This document shows, piece after piece, positions 36,172 to 48,535 of a stretch of 64,000 nucleotides of DNA. Source of the DNA: Apostichopus japonicus (taxonomy: Eukaryota > Echinodermata > Holothuroidea > Aspidochirotida > Stichopodidae). Within the stretch, counting starts at the first letter, position 1, and every line of letters starts with the position of its first letter. The position numbers were made by a program, and so were the translations under genes. Under the pieces are notes generated by a model. That model had not been told where the DNA came from and did no database searches. It saw only the letters and a list, made by a program, of their open reading frames with translations. The stretch lies in the NCBI RefSeq assembly GCF_037975245.1, contig NC_092573.1:10664501-10728500 (forward strand), in the 5' to 3' direction.

Positions 36172-36389
36172 TGTAACGTGAGTAACCGAAAAAACAACTT
36201 TTTCTCTATGTGACATTTCTTTAACAAGTGGAAATCTGATAACCATAATTTCGTTAGTACTCATAGTCCCAAGTGTGGAAACAAGATCACTAATGAGGAG
36301 AGACCCATCATGTGTGAGTGATAGATCACTGAAATCTGTAACGTGAGTAACCGTGTAACGTGAGTAACCAATGTGTAACGTGAGTAACC
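36172..36389 (+). repeat. Left subterminal array, 4 x TGTAACGTGAGTAACC
   Basis: Exact copies start at 36172, 36337, 36354 and 36374; the last three are nearly contiguous. On the minus strand the motif is read as VTHVT in one frame, which explains an apparent 121-codon frame there. Confidence 0.9.
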
Positions 36390-36517
36390 AAGCTAACACA
36401 CTGAGACAATGCAGGAAATGCCTATTTTTGTCTTGTAAATAATTGCTCAATAAGAGAGAGCAGTAGGGGTTAGGGTAAGGGTTAGTAAGACACCTGGAGA
36501 GTACTCTCCCATCACCC

Positions 36518-37523
36518 ATGAAGAAGATTCAGCAAGAAGCTCGGAGGTTGGCCACTAGATGACAAGTTGCCTCCTCCTGCATATTTCAACCTGGAGCGCA
36601 AAGGGCTGGATCCACTTCCTTCAATTCTACCAAGGCCCTGATTCAAATAGACTTCTCTGAGAACTACACATGTGTATCTCAAGATGAAATCCAGACTGCC
36701 CACTGGAACCAAAGACAGGTGAGCCTGTTCACAGTAGCAGTGTGGCACTCCTGTTCCCTCCATTCCAGTGTTGTGGCATCAGACAGCCTGGTCCACTCCA
36801 AGGATACAGTTATGGCATATGTGGACAAAGTCCTTAATGGCCTAACCCAAGCTTTGAAGTCTGTATCTGTCTGGTCGGATGGTCCGGCTTCACAATTTAA
36901 GAACAGATTCCTCGCTGCTGCTATTATCCGCCTTCAAGAAAAGCACAATCTCAAGATTCTGTGGATGGGATTGGTGGAGCAGTGAAGCGTCGTGCATGGA
37001 GCTAAGTCAAATCTCGGAAGGCATTACCAATGCAAAAAAGCAACGTAGCAGGCTAGCAGCAACCACTAGATGCCCAAGGTGGACACCCATACTGATGCCG
37101 CAAGCTGAAATTGAGGCGAGAAATAGCGAACTCGGTCTGAAATCTGTATTTGAGAATGCCAAGCAAATCGTTGGAATGGCCATTAGTAAACATCACTTGC
37201 AGGTACAGAACAAGGATGTCATCTCCTTCACCATTACAGATGATGGTAACAGCTCTGCTGAAAGGAATACCCCCCTCGGGAGATGGGGGAGGCCACAGAA
37301 AAATGCAACCTGCTCAGGGAGTGGCAATGCTGGTATAGTACTCGGTATAGACTGGTATGCCGTTGAATACGAAGCGGTATTGTACCCCCCTTGTAATAGA
37401 AGCAAAGGGGGACCAGAACGACGTACAAGTGTCAGTGATGCAGCCAGCTGGGCCCACTTAAAAATGGCTAAACCCAAGGCACAAGATAGTCTATCTCAGG
37501 GAGAAACTCATCACCAAACTTGA
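36518..37523 (+). pseudogene. Decayed transposase-like gene (DFSENY / SDG family)
   Basis: From the ATG at 36518 the frame gives KKIQQEARRLATR, a stop near 36557, then IQIDFSENYTCVSQDEIQ, TAHWNQRQVSLFTVAVW and VSVWSDGPASQFKNRFLAAA. Near 36,960 a small deletion shifts the frame; VDGIGGAVKRRAWS then follows at 36961-37002 and ends in a stop. The third segment reads MPQAEIEARNSELGLKSVF and DWYAVEYEAVLYPP. I recall these blocks, in this order, from a widespread uncharacterised animal protein family. The spaced acidic residues (DFSENY, SDG, VDG) suggest an RNase H-like DDE/D nuclease, which is inference. At least one stop and two frame breaks make it inactive. Confidence 0.7.
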
Positions 37524-38000
37524 TGCACCAACCTTGGCCAATAACCGTGGGCACTTCAAATTTTCTGTCGCCTTTTGAAGACTGAACGAATCAGCTCTCT
37601 TCCAAAGCCGCTTCCAAACGTTACTCAATGTTCAATTGATATGTTAAACAATTTCCTATTGGTTCATGGTTTTTGTTCAGTTGGCCTGTTACAGTACTTC
37701 CCCAGAGAGATTTAGTTCCCTTAGTATTATATTCTGGGTAAATTCAAGTTTGACACACTGCTAGTCCTCAAATAAAACTTAGTTACAATGTTTAGAATGT
37801 TGCCGATTTGTGAAGATATGATTCATGCATTATCTCAAAAAGACATGGTATATCTCATTTAGATTGTGATATTATTGAATTACACTGGAGAAGATGTTCA
37901 AAATGTCAATTCCACTGATATATGGGTGTTTCCTAGTCATTATCCAGCAGCAAGTTCCTCACGGACTCTGATTCCCTATGCATTGTATAGGTGGACAAAC

Positions 38001-38397
38001 TGTAACGTGAGTAACCGTAACGTGAGTAACCGGTGAATGCCTCATTTTTACCAAGACAGGAAACCAGATGTGATTTTGATTGTGTTCAGTTTTTTTATCA
38101 TCACCTAAGGTCCAAAAAACGTGTATCCATTTTCTTTAAATATATCCAGTATGAGGACACTTTTTGAGTGAAGTTAATTTTTGGCGTCAGGGTGATTTTC
38201 AAATGTAACGTGAGTAACCGACACTTTCATGTACCTATCTCCTACAAGAAACAAGATAATCAAATTGTGTTTTCGCCAATGTTGAGGTAAATTAGTTACC
38301 CTATCAATGCATAGAGAGCAGTCATTCAAATTAATTATTGGTGGAGCTATCAAACCATTTGTGAGCGAAAGTCTTCAAAAATGTAACGTGAGTAACC
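38001..38397 (+). repeat. Right subterminal array, 4 copies of the same 16-mer
   Basis: Copies start at 38001, 38016 (first base C), 38204 and 38382. The last ends 2 bp before the right terminal inverted repeat. All are in the same orientation as the left array. Confidence 0.9.
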
Positions 38398-38409
38398 GTG
38401 GAATTGCCC

Positions 38410-40048
38410 ATATATACATTAACTATACTATACATTAACACACAATATGAGCTAAGTTTTAGTATACAGACAATTACAATGGCAAACTACGTTAAATTTT
38501 ACTTTGTCCAGATAACCTTTGGTCACCACTATGTATGTCCAGATAATTTACCTGGATACTATAATTTGAAATTTGAAGGAAATAAACTTAAATCCCCAGT
38601 GAAACCAATTTGGTAAAAACTTAAGTCTCAGAATAAGAACATTATTTGGTGAATGGCCTGAACACTTGGCTTGAACAGATAGCAGCTGTTGTACTTTGAC
38701 AAAGTTTAGGAACCCTTCATGACATTTTGTAAATTCACAAAAACAAAAGAAGAGAAAAAAGAGATAGATCTTCAAAGTCCTGTAAGGCAAAATCGATGAA
38801 TTGGATTCACCAGCTGTATGAATGCAGGCAGCTCCAAGCAAGTATTTGAATCCTGTGACTATTAGGCTGTCACTAACTCCCTCGTAATGTGGAAGCTTCT
38901 AAATAAGTCTCAAAATACTGTTTTGTGTTGATAAGGTTGAATTTATAAAATTCTATCATCCTAAATAAAATAAAAAAATTATTTAGGTGGCCGTTAGCTT
39001 GGCTAGACATCTTTTAATTTAGCATTTATCAAATAAATTTCAGAAATTTTGAAGTTTTTCCAATTGGGTTTATTAATAGTATATTGTCAAAGTTTCGGGC
39101 AACGACATTCATGAATTACTCTGACACTCTTTTACATTAAAACTAGGAGGCTGTCAATTTTTCTTGACAAATATTATTTTGGTGATATTCTTTATTATAC
39201 TTTGTTCAAAACTTCATTCAAACTCTAAAATATGCATTTTTATAGCAACTGTTATGTGTTAAATTTATTTGGTAAATTTAAAAGGCCATATCAGAGCAGC
39301 TATATCTACATTACTTAATATTTACGAGTTTATTTAAGATATGACTTAATATTTACAAGTTAATTTGAATATTTATGTGACTGAATATTTATGAGTTAAT
39401 TTGAATATCTATATGATTTAGTATTTTCTGGTTATTTTTAATTTCTATATGAACTAATGATTACTGATTTATTTTTAATATCTATATGACTTAGTTTACG
39501 AGTTAATTTGGTTATTCAAAACAACAGAAGGAAAAATATGAAACTAATGCTGAATATTTGAGCTCTCGTTATAATATGCATCTGATTATTAATACTAAAT
39601 ATATGTGGCAATTAATATGCTACAAGTATGGTAATTATTGCCAGCCAAGTTACAAAAGTTAAGTTTGTGTGGGTTCATTTTGGTATGTACATCTTCAGTA
39701 GTTAAAATTTCAGATCACAGCAGCTAAATTTAAGCTAAACGCTATAGTGAAGTTTAACTTCCAAAACATACAGGGGAAAAAAGACTGAACATATCAATCA
39801 TATCACTTGCATGTGGTTATCATTACTAAATTAAAGTGTGTGCCACAAACAATTGTTAGGATCCAACAATCATTGACAAATCAAAAGTTACATTTTGTTC
39901 GAGAATCTAAAAGGATACCTCAATTTGATGAACACAAACCTGAGTTATTCTCAGTATAAAGTATAGGTTTGTATAATTAAAGAGATTGGGGACAATGTAG
40001 GCATGCAGCGATCCGCTTTAAGTAACATAACTAACGACCATAATTGCC
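38410..40048. other. Intergenic, no feature recognised
   Basis: Very AT-rich. At about 39,290-39,500 a loose repeat with TATTTA.GAGTTAATTTGAAT recurs five or six times. Nothing else is supported. Confidence 0.4.
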
Positions 40049-40144
40049 TCACAGAATATGCGCCTGCTCGAGGGTGGCCTCCTCTATTCCGTCTGGTCTG
40101 TGGAAGATAATCGTGTTTGGCATTTCTTTATGCCTGATTGATTC
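40049..40144 (-). CDS. Candidate minus-strand terminal exon
   Basis: Minus-strand GTCAG at 40145 is followed by ESIRHKEMPNTIIFHRPDGI then EEATLEQAHIL and TGA. The patch is GC-richer than its surroundings, and a CTGTTCTGCTCTCGC pyrimidine stretch lies upstream of the acceptor. No partner exons or poly(A) signal were found. Confidence 0.2.
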   Translation of the reverse strand, partial: ESIRHKEMPNTIIFHRPDGIEEATLEQAHIL

Positions 40145-40752
40145 CTGACCACTTCCAGAAATTAAGTTGCGAGAGCAGAACAGCTGCTTCTTTCAAGTCT
40201 TATGCTAAAGTACCGATGCTATCAGGGTATTCAGTGAAAAAAACTTGAGATTTTCAGTCAGAGAATTCATGCAATCAGAACTGTAATATAGTCATAGTTG
40301 TTCATACCCTGTACCTCTCCTTTTGGCTTCTTTAAAGTGATGCACTGGTTTGTGGATTAAAGAGGGCAGACGAATGTTTGCAGGATCAAACCAGTAGAAG
40401 AAAAAATAAATTGGCAGTTTTCTAAATCAGCTAAAGAATAATTATTTGTGTAATTATGAAGATACCAAAGCTGCTGAAGATTACTATTTTGTTAAAATTT
40501 GATTGTCATATATTTAAGTACATCGCTAAAATTCACCTGCAAGTCAAACTGTATAGTGCACGTATACCTGCCTCATTCTACAATAGCTCTTTAACCTGTC
40601 TCCTTAATATAAATGCACTCCCTTTAAAAAAAAAGAAGGTGGTATTACATTGTTGGTACTACGTAGCTGCATCCCTGCTGTAACACCCCCTCAATACCCC
40701 CACTACCGATATATACACAATGTGTATCGATCATTCAGTACCCTATTTGAAG

Positions 40753-40850
40753 AACATGATGTATGCCATCTTCCCCCATCCCATATCCCTGCCCTCCCAT
40801 CCCATATCCCTGCCCTCCCATCCCATATCCATGTACCTGCCATCCCATTC
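40753..40850 (+). repeat. 22-bp tandem repeat, about 3 copies
   Basis: The unit is CCCATCCCATATCCCTGCC with variants. Confidence 0.8.
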
Positions 40851-40913
40851 TGTGACCCTATACTTTCACCCTTCAAGTTTGAAATAGTGACAATCCATAA
40901 CCTTTGCCATTGA

Positions 40914-43900
40914 TCCCACAAAAATAATATAGGCTCAAGTATTTCACTTAACAAAAATTAAAAATATTATAACTACCAATTTGAATCAAAAGTGAAAATT
41001 TTCTCTCTCTGGTATTTCTGCATTTGATTAGTGAAGATTCATCAATCTTAATCTTTACTAATATTAAAACTTTCTTTTCATTAAAGACCAGGTCCCTGTT
41101 TGGAGTTGCACCACTTTAAAAAATCCCATTCGTTGCTCCCTCCAGTTTTATACTCAGCAAACCTCTTTTATCTTCATTTATTTGAAGTTTTATTTCGAGG
41201 GTTAGGTTACAAACTAAAGTATCAATTACACATGAGCGAGAAATTATTTATATCACCTGAATACGTAATGTAATTCTCGGCAGATTGTAGAGTGAAAACA
41301 TGGAAATCAAACCTAATTAGCAATTCAAATTTCCCAGATGGTGGAAAGTTATATCGCGGTTGGACTTTCCTTTTTGTGCAAAATCACATTGAGAAACATG
41401 CTAAATCCCAAGTCTTCAGTTTGGGTTTTGCTATCTGTTGCTATTGGTAAAGTCATGAAAGATTTCCAAAAGCATTCTTTCATACGATATGTAGGCATCC
41501 CGCACCATAGCTCTCTCAATGTATGATGCCTGTTATAGATGTACAGTTGTATACATAATGTAAAAAAAAAACAGTGCATGTGTATAGTGCAACTGCTCAG
41601 TTGAATATATTAACTAAGCCTACACAATTTATGTTTATAATAGGTCACAAAGCTAGATTATGGTTTGATTTAATACTGATATTTTATACAGTACAGATTC
41701 AATTATTTTTTTTCAACTCCAGATGGTGTTAATAATATGCATTTTGTACAAATATTTGAGAATAGAACACACTCAATTATAAATTAACTATACAGGTATG
41801 TAAAATTCACCATATAAGGTAAATCAGAAGTAAGGAAAGTTGTCACTTATCGCTAATTTGATTGACTGGCATGAACATTTGCCTCATTTGGGTTTTATCT
41901 TCACGTTTGTGTCTCCTCTTACACTCTCTCGCCCCCTCTCTCTCCCTTTCTCTGTCTCTCATATGCAAATATTTGCTAATTATGGCATCATCATCCACTC
42001 AACTTTAAAGGGAAGTATCACCTTCCCAAACATGTGTGTACAGCTGATCTTAGAACAGCGATCAAATTTAACATGTCCATGGCTTTTCTCTTTGTCAGCC
42101 ATGAGAAACCATGCAGATCTTTAATTTACAGGTCATCATTTATGTGTACGTGGTTCTATTTGCCTTGTTTTTGTTAACAGTGTTATTTGCATCTCCATGC
42201 AGTCTTAACAATCACTCTTTTATTTTTTACCATTGATCGATAGACGGCTCCAATCACACCTTTCTCCATCAATGCTGTAAATTATTTTTGCTGGTCACAA
42301 GTTCCCAATTTAGGTTAACCCATCAATTTTAAAGGCATAAATATTGATAGAAACCATGCATGCATAACATATATATTTGTATATACAAGATTCAGAAGTT
42401 TTTTTTTTCACATAAAGCATGGTTTCAAAGGGAAGAAACCCAACTATTGTTCAGTGGAATAAAGATCCTCAAGATTTTATAACCATGAGCCACCAAACAG
42501 CTGAAAAAAACCATAATCCGATTGGGAGATATCACAAGTTTGTGTTCCTTCACACACTAGGCGGGAGGCTTGATCAAGTCTATTTACAACATCATAGAGC
42601 CATGAGTGCTTGAAATTGAATGGGTTTTTTTCCTCTCTTTTTTATTTTTATTTTTCAATTTTTAATTTCTATAAATAGAGATAGATTTTTGCAAATACTG
42701 TGTCTAAAATCCTGAAGTATTTTTTTAAAAATAAAACGTAATATATTAATTCTATCAATATTTTAATGATTTTATCAAGATTTCTGTGACTAGTGGCCAA
42801 CACTGCTTATGTTCACCATGAAAACTATATCAAGCATTGCAAGAGAAAGTAAAAGATTTCGCCTTGTCTTATGACATCACACATCAATTAAATAGCAGCC
42901 CCCTAACTCCCCCACCCCTACACAACATTTAAACCTTCTTATCACCCCAACGGAACACGATTTTCATTTGATATGAAGAGGTGGTCATATCTTAAAGTCC
43001 TCTAGATCACATATTCAGAGAAAACTATTATGATTGGGTTACCTACTTCTGTAATTTTACATTTTTTCAAATAAAAGCTTAATTCCACCTGGCCACAGTT
43101 GACCAGCATCTGACCTTCGACAGTTGGAGACAAAGTCATCAATTATACTGAGTTATAAATCATTATTATAACTGTTAATTGGCAGTGTTTTCTGTAATAC
43201 ACGAGCAATCAAGTGTTTTATCTGTTGTATTCATCTTCCTTTTTGATTCACTAGAGCAAGTCAAAAGCAATTTGTTTAAATTTATGCATCACATCGATGG
43301 TATAGCAGTGCACTCAACTTAACTGGCTACTCTTCATTGTTTAACATCAATGAACAAATAACAGATCTATTAAAAAGAAAAAGTTGTGATAAAAAATGTC
43401 ACAAAAATTGTAAAAAAATTATATTATGCCAGATAGAATGATAGCATATAGTTGAGGATACATAAAAAAAAAGTGACAACTTTAAGCCATTTTGGTGGGC
43501 TGCTAAATTCTAGAGGCACTTCTGATTTTGATCAGTGATAGAAAACAAACCAGAGAAACAAACATTAACAATTGAGCAGTGCAACTTATTTTATCGATAC
43601 CCATGAGGGAATATTTTATTTATTTCATATTTTCTTTATATTTCATTTTTTTTGGGTAGAAGTAATTCTTATTGTAGTAGAAAATTAATTCTTTTCAAAA
43701 GTTAGTTTAAATGAGGAAAAAAAACTTTACAACAAAAGGCTACCCCAGTGGATAAAAACTGATCAACTTAAAGAGTTTTGTCAAGAATGCCAAGCTATTA
43801 ATTCGTATGAGAATTGTCAACAATTAATAGATTTACAAGAATTCTTGCATGAAACCTATTTTGTCCTTGAGGCATATATGACTAGATATCATTCAAGTTT

Positions 43901-45336
43901 ATCTGTTTTGCTGCTTAAGTTCATTATTTTTGAAGTATATGAATATATCTTTCCATAATTGACTATATGTTTAACAACTTCCCCAGAAAATAAAGAGTTT
44001 CTTGTAAGTTAGCATCACAAGAGATGTTTAATTCTTTAAGCATTGTTTGTCAAATTTTCCAATTACAGATATGATCAACTCTATGCCTAGACCTACAATT
44101 AGCCACGGGGCAAAGTTTGTTAATTGTGTTATTATATGATATGATATGATAATTGTCCCAAAAACTGAACTTGCCCAAGTCATACTTAATTCGAGTTCAA
44201 TGTTTCATAGAAACCATGTCCTACGTTTGAGTGTATAGTTAAATAAATGATGGCATTATACTGCTTGTTAATGCCAAACGATCATTAGTAAACGATTCGA
44301 TATAATCACCAGCCGTTGAATAATATGATATCATGTTAAGTCAATTCTTCTTGATGACTTTGAGACATCGATAAATATATTTCTTCACAGTAATCGTTCA
44401 TGCAATTACAGCTGATTCTTTTAACTACTGAAACTTGGAACATTTTAACCTACAGTACTTACACTAGTAAAGGTGAAACAATAATAATAACAATAATTCC
44501 AAAAGCTAACGACACAAATCTAACTCTGCGGACACTCAAAATAGATCTACTCTCTCTCTCAGGGATCATTTAAACAGGTCAAGATTGTTGTTATGTAAAT
44601 ATTATGATGATGATGACCCAAATAATTTTGTATTACTTACACTGACATATATATCTCAGCACCACAATCTTATGTCAGCCTTAAGATTGTCCAGTCTCAG
44701 GAACATCAATGAGTTAGTTCACAGACGTAGACGATTAATTATTCCTCGTTAATTTTCACCGTCATTTAGAGATGTACAGAGGGTCAGATCAAACATCCAT
44801 AAAATTGATGCATGTCACCTAACTGCAGGCTTTTAATACACACTCAATCAGACAACGCAATATAGCAGACAACCTTCTTTGCATATTCGCTACTCTGGTA
44901 ATAGCTGTTTTACTAAATAAATGGTAAGGCTTAAATACATATTGAATCATTTTCTATGTGTATTTTCCATTTCTTATTTGAAACTCAATCCAAATCATGT
45001 AATTTCGGGGGCAAAAAAATCGCATAATATTTGAAGTGGCACTTGTGCTGGTAAGTAGAATATGTTTGTACTACATACAATAATTAATGCACTAAATATT
45101 ATAATTAAAAATATAATATTATACCATGCAATAATTGGGACACTTTATTGAGCTTGCGGGATGAGTTTATATCCACTGTATTACTTTTAAGGATCAATAT
45201 TTATATGCAAATCATCAAAATTAGTATTTAGTACAATTCTTTAGATGTCTTCAGATATTGTTGACATGTTGACACAATTAACATAATTCTAACACATGAC
45301 TACTGTACATATCATGTTAGTCTCTTTTGGATTCAA
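40914..45336. other. Intergenic, mostly featureless
   Basis: AT-rich unique sequence apart from the dispersed repeat copy at 42.4 kb. The pyrimidine-rich CTCTCTC patch at 41,925-41,960 is short. No gene is recognised. Confidence 0.4.
42418..42625 (+). repeat. Dispersed repeat family, copy C
   Basis: GTGTTCCTTCACACACTAGG and GCTTGATCAAGTCTATTTAC match copy B and copy A respectively. The more complete 5' part (AGGGAAGAAACCCAAC) is not obvious in the other copies. Confidence 0.5.
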
Positions 45337-45615
45337 CGTGTAGCTTTAAGGATGTCTGTAGTCAATGCAGCATTTAGCTATAAGGATGTCTGTAGTCAAT
45401 GCAGCATGTAGCTTTAAGGGTGTGTGTAGTCAATGCAGCATACAAGTAGCTAGCACGGTGTGTGTAGTCAATTCAGCCTGCAGCTTTAAGGATGTCTGTA
45501 GTCAATGCAGCATGGATGTAGCTATAAGGATGTCTGTAGTCAATGCAGCACACATGTAGTTATAAGGGTGTGTGTAGTCAATGCAGCACACATGTAGCTT
45601 TAAGGGTGTGTGTAG
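45337..45615 (+). repeat. 34-40 bp tandem array, about 8 copies
   Basis: The unit contains GTAGCTTTAAGGATGTCTGT then AGTCAATGCAGCA. A GGGTGTGTGTAG variant alternates with GGATGTCTGTAG, and some units insert an extra TACA or GGAT. Confidence 0.9.
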
Positions 45616-46449
45616 CCAATTGATCACTTTGCACTTACCTGATGTTTGCTCCCAATTGCCATCAAACACAAGAAGAATAGTGATCTTACCTTCCTTGTAT
45701 CTCAATTAAGTTGTCATATATGATTTTCTTTCTACTCATTACATTTGTTTGTCCAATTATTGACATATTCCGTATACCAACCATGCGAAGAGTGAACACC
45801 GTCATTGCACGAGAGCTCGAAATTAAGAGAATTCAGTCCGAACAGCTGAAGCTGATACAGTAGATATATCACATTAAATAGTGAATTGATGCAACCGGTT
45901 TTGATTCTTGCAATTTGTCATAATTTGCTGCTATATAAGGAGGCATTACAGGTAGAAGTTTTTTTTTTCAAGCCCAAAGATTGTCTTTCATTGTGCCCTT
46001 TACTTGATTACAAATTACACACATCCAACTATAATATACATGTGTGTTAAGCCAGTACCCCATACTGCCCCAGGCCAGATTGAAATCTCCTTAATATGCT
46101 AGATGGTTCTGGGAAAACTTGCCATACATACAGTAATTTACCATACACAAACAGTTGTTTGAATTAGTGTCAGCTAACGTGTCTTTGAGATGTATTGAGT
46201 TATTTTCTTTGCTTACATGTCTCCCCACAACATAAGCACTCACTCTTTACCCTGTCTTGAGATTACCGGTAACCTTTTGAACACTTTACACCATTTATTG
46301 ACTGGTAAATATTTATAAGTCTATCTATAGTATATGACCCACCTCCTTAAGTCTCATCAAACCAGCCAAAGTATCTGACAGTGATTAATGGAAGGAAATT
46401 CCTACAGCCATACAATAATCATAGGTATACATTCCACATGATGACTTAA

Positions 46450-46804
46450 AGGCATTGAAGACTCTCCCCAAACCGCGTGCCGCCCTCTGAAAAAGTTAAC
46501 TTTCCGTTGCTGCTAAGTGAAGTTTCTTCTTGTCGCTACAAACTGCAGACAGTAATGAAACGTGATACCTTGTTATCTTAAGCTGGACCTGTGATGTCCA
46601 TCGCTGCTATGTACACTGTGTTGTGGGTATTGACCGTAGATGCATGTATTGACTATACACTAGTGTCTAATTATCGACGGTAGCAAGCTGTGTGTGTATT
46701 TCCTGGGATCGATGGTGGTGTCTAACACTTCTGTTACACCTCATTTGAAACTAGGTCAGATTTCCGGCATCAGACATTTCTTTGTGCGCAAGTCTTCACT
46801 CCCT
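46450..46804. mobile_element. piggyBac-like MITE, copy 2
   Basis: TTAA flanks both ends (46446-46449 and 46805-46808). It aligns end to end with the copy at 27.7 kb, sharing for example CTGGGATCGATGGTGGTGTC and AATGAAACG.(T/G)ATACCTTG, with scattered substitutions and small indels. Confidence 0.85.
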
Positions 46805-46808
46805 TTAA

Positions 46809-48284
46809 TCCAAACCATGCATGCGAGCAAGAACTCATGTAACCTGCAGTAATTTTTAATGATGTGTCTAAGACATGCATATAGTGATTTAATGATTGGG
46901 CTTTGATATTTTGTGCGGTGTTACATCAAATGTTCTCATATAAAATGTGGCAAGGAATCACAAAGCCAGTACTGGCTTTTCTTGTTCAGCAATTAGCTGA
47001 AGTTTAATCTCATTTTTATAACGGATAGTTTGTATTACATATTTATCTCACAATGATATAGGCCCTACTGTAACTTACAAGCAATAACTTACAGTTCTAA
47101 ATATAGAAAAGAAAAATAATAATATGTAAATATGGAAGTTTTGGTATATTTTGGTCTTCATTGGGACATGGCAGAGGTGGCAGATTGCTAGTTATTAGGA
47201 AAGTGAATCATGTTTTTAATTTATCCAGCTATGTTGTTGCAATTATGTATGGTAACTACTGTGTTTTTTTTTTGGGGGGGGGGATGCGAGCAAACCCCAA
47301 CCATCCCCTCCTCTTCCACTCCCTCATTTGTGTCTTTTTCCTTTGTCAAAACCTTGATATTATCTAGTATTGTTATGGCTTTGATCTGCAAACAATTTCA
47401 AATGTTTCTTTCTGTTAGTCTCAAGCTGTAGGACTGTTCAGTTACAATACATTATATCCTATTCTGTTATGCTAGGAGACTTAGTACCTACAAGATGAAT
47501 TATATAACAGAAAAACAGAATACCACATTAATTCACAGCTGACAGCCGTGATAGTTCTGTTGTGTCTGGGAAACATCAAAGTCTTTACATGAACACTTGT
47601 GAAGTTTTAATATTGAATCTTAAGTTAGTAGGGAAGTAGCAATCTTTTTCTGTTTATGTGCAAATTTTTACCGACTCGAAGGGATTTAAGAGGCTACGAA
47701 GTGTTACGGGGGGGGGGGGGGGGGGGAACTGGTAAATGGTGAAAATTAATACATAGGAAGTGGCCATAGCGACCACTGGCAAATATTAATCCCAACAGTT
47801 CTTTATCAATTTCACATGAAGAAGAGGTAGCTTACTTGCAGCCAGAGTATGTTTCTGTTACTCTATGAGAAATTAATAAGCAGCATTTCCATCCCTCTTT
47901 TAGTTTAATTCCTGAGGGAGAGAGTAGGGTTGAATTAACTCTGTTGGAATTGAAAGCTTAGTACTTCATCATATGGGAAGTGCTCTTATATACTAGTCCA
48001 TTAAAACCACTGTACTATTCTTCCCACGTATGCAGTTCTGGCTTTACAATCCCTTTCATCCCTTTCCTCATTTAAGGGACTATTTCTATTTGTATATATT
48101 TTGAAAGCTCCATTTTGAAAGCTCCTTTACACTTAAATAAGTACCACAAAAAAAAAAAATCACGATTTTGCACGAGCAGATTTTATTCTTTGCAAATTAA
48201 GCAACTTTAAAATTAATTATTAGAATCTGCCTAACTTTGTCAGTTTTTCTCATTATTTTTTAATTTACCTTTTACTATTTTTTT
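46809..48284. other. Intergenic, homopolymer runs only
   Basis: T/G runs at about 47,262-47,282 and an 18-base G run at about 47,709 are the only notable features. No coding sequence is recognised. Confidence 0.4.
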
Positions 48285-48535
48285 TGGGGGGGGTCGAATA
48301 GGGGATTGAGAGGGGGGATTGAGAGGGGGATTGAGAGGGGGATTGTGGGGCGGGGAAGGATAGCGAGGTTGTTGTTGTGGGGGTGGAATAGGTGATTGAG
48401 AGGGAGGTTGTGGTGGGGTGGGGAAGGATTGAGAGGGGTTATTGTGGGGTGGGGAGGGATTAGAGGTAGTTGTGGGGTGGGAAGGGATTGAGAGGGGGTT
48501 GTTTTGGGGTGGGGAGGAGATAAGGAGAGGTTAAT
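48285..48535 (+). repeat. G-rich tandem array (GGGATTGAGAGGG)
   Basis: At least eight G-run units occur, spaced by ATTGAGA or TTGTTGTGG. The plus strand has many GGG runs within short distances, enough to form G-quadruplexes. Confidence 0.85.

Larger units (their letters stand above)
35811..38409 (+). mobile_element. 2.6-kb DNA transposon with eight 16-bp subterminal repeats
   Basis: The ends are GGGCAATTCCA (35811-35821) and its exact complement TGGAATTGCCC (38399-38409); ATAT on both sides may be the target duplication. Inside, TGTAACGTGAGTAACC occurs at 36172, 36337, 36354, 36374, 38001, 38204 and 38382, with a one-base variant at 38016: four copies near each end, all on the same strand. 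Such subterminal arrays are usually transposase-binding sites. A decayed transposase-like gene occupies the middle. I do not recognise the superfamily. The CTATACATTAACACACA sequence outside both ends is a local repeat, not adjacent enough to be a target duplication. Confidence 0.75.

Noticed and set aside
36154-36519. 121-codon minus-strand frame with repeated VTHVT
   Set aside because: VTHVT is a translation of the 16-bp subterminal motif; no homologous protein is recognised and the element's gene is on the other strand.
36172-38397. CRISPR-like array of 16-bp repeats
   Set aside because: Repeats are too short and irregularly spaced, the genome is eukaryotic and the copies track transposon ends.
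44663-44757. Open 30-codon stretch after a TATATCTCAG acceptor
   Set aside because: The acceptor is weak, no partner exon was found, and thirty open codons are not unusual by chance.
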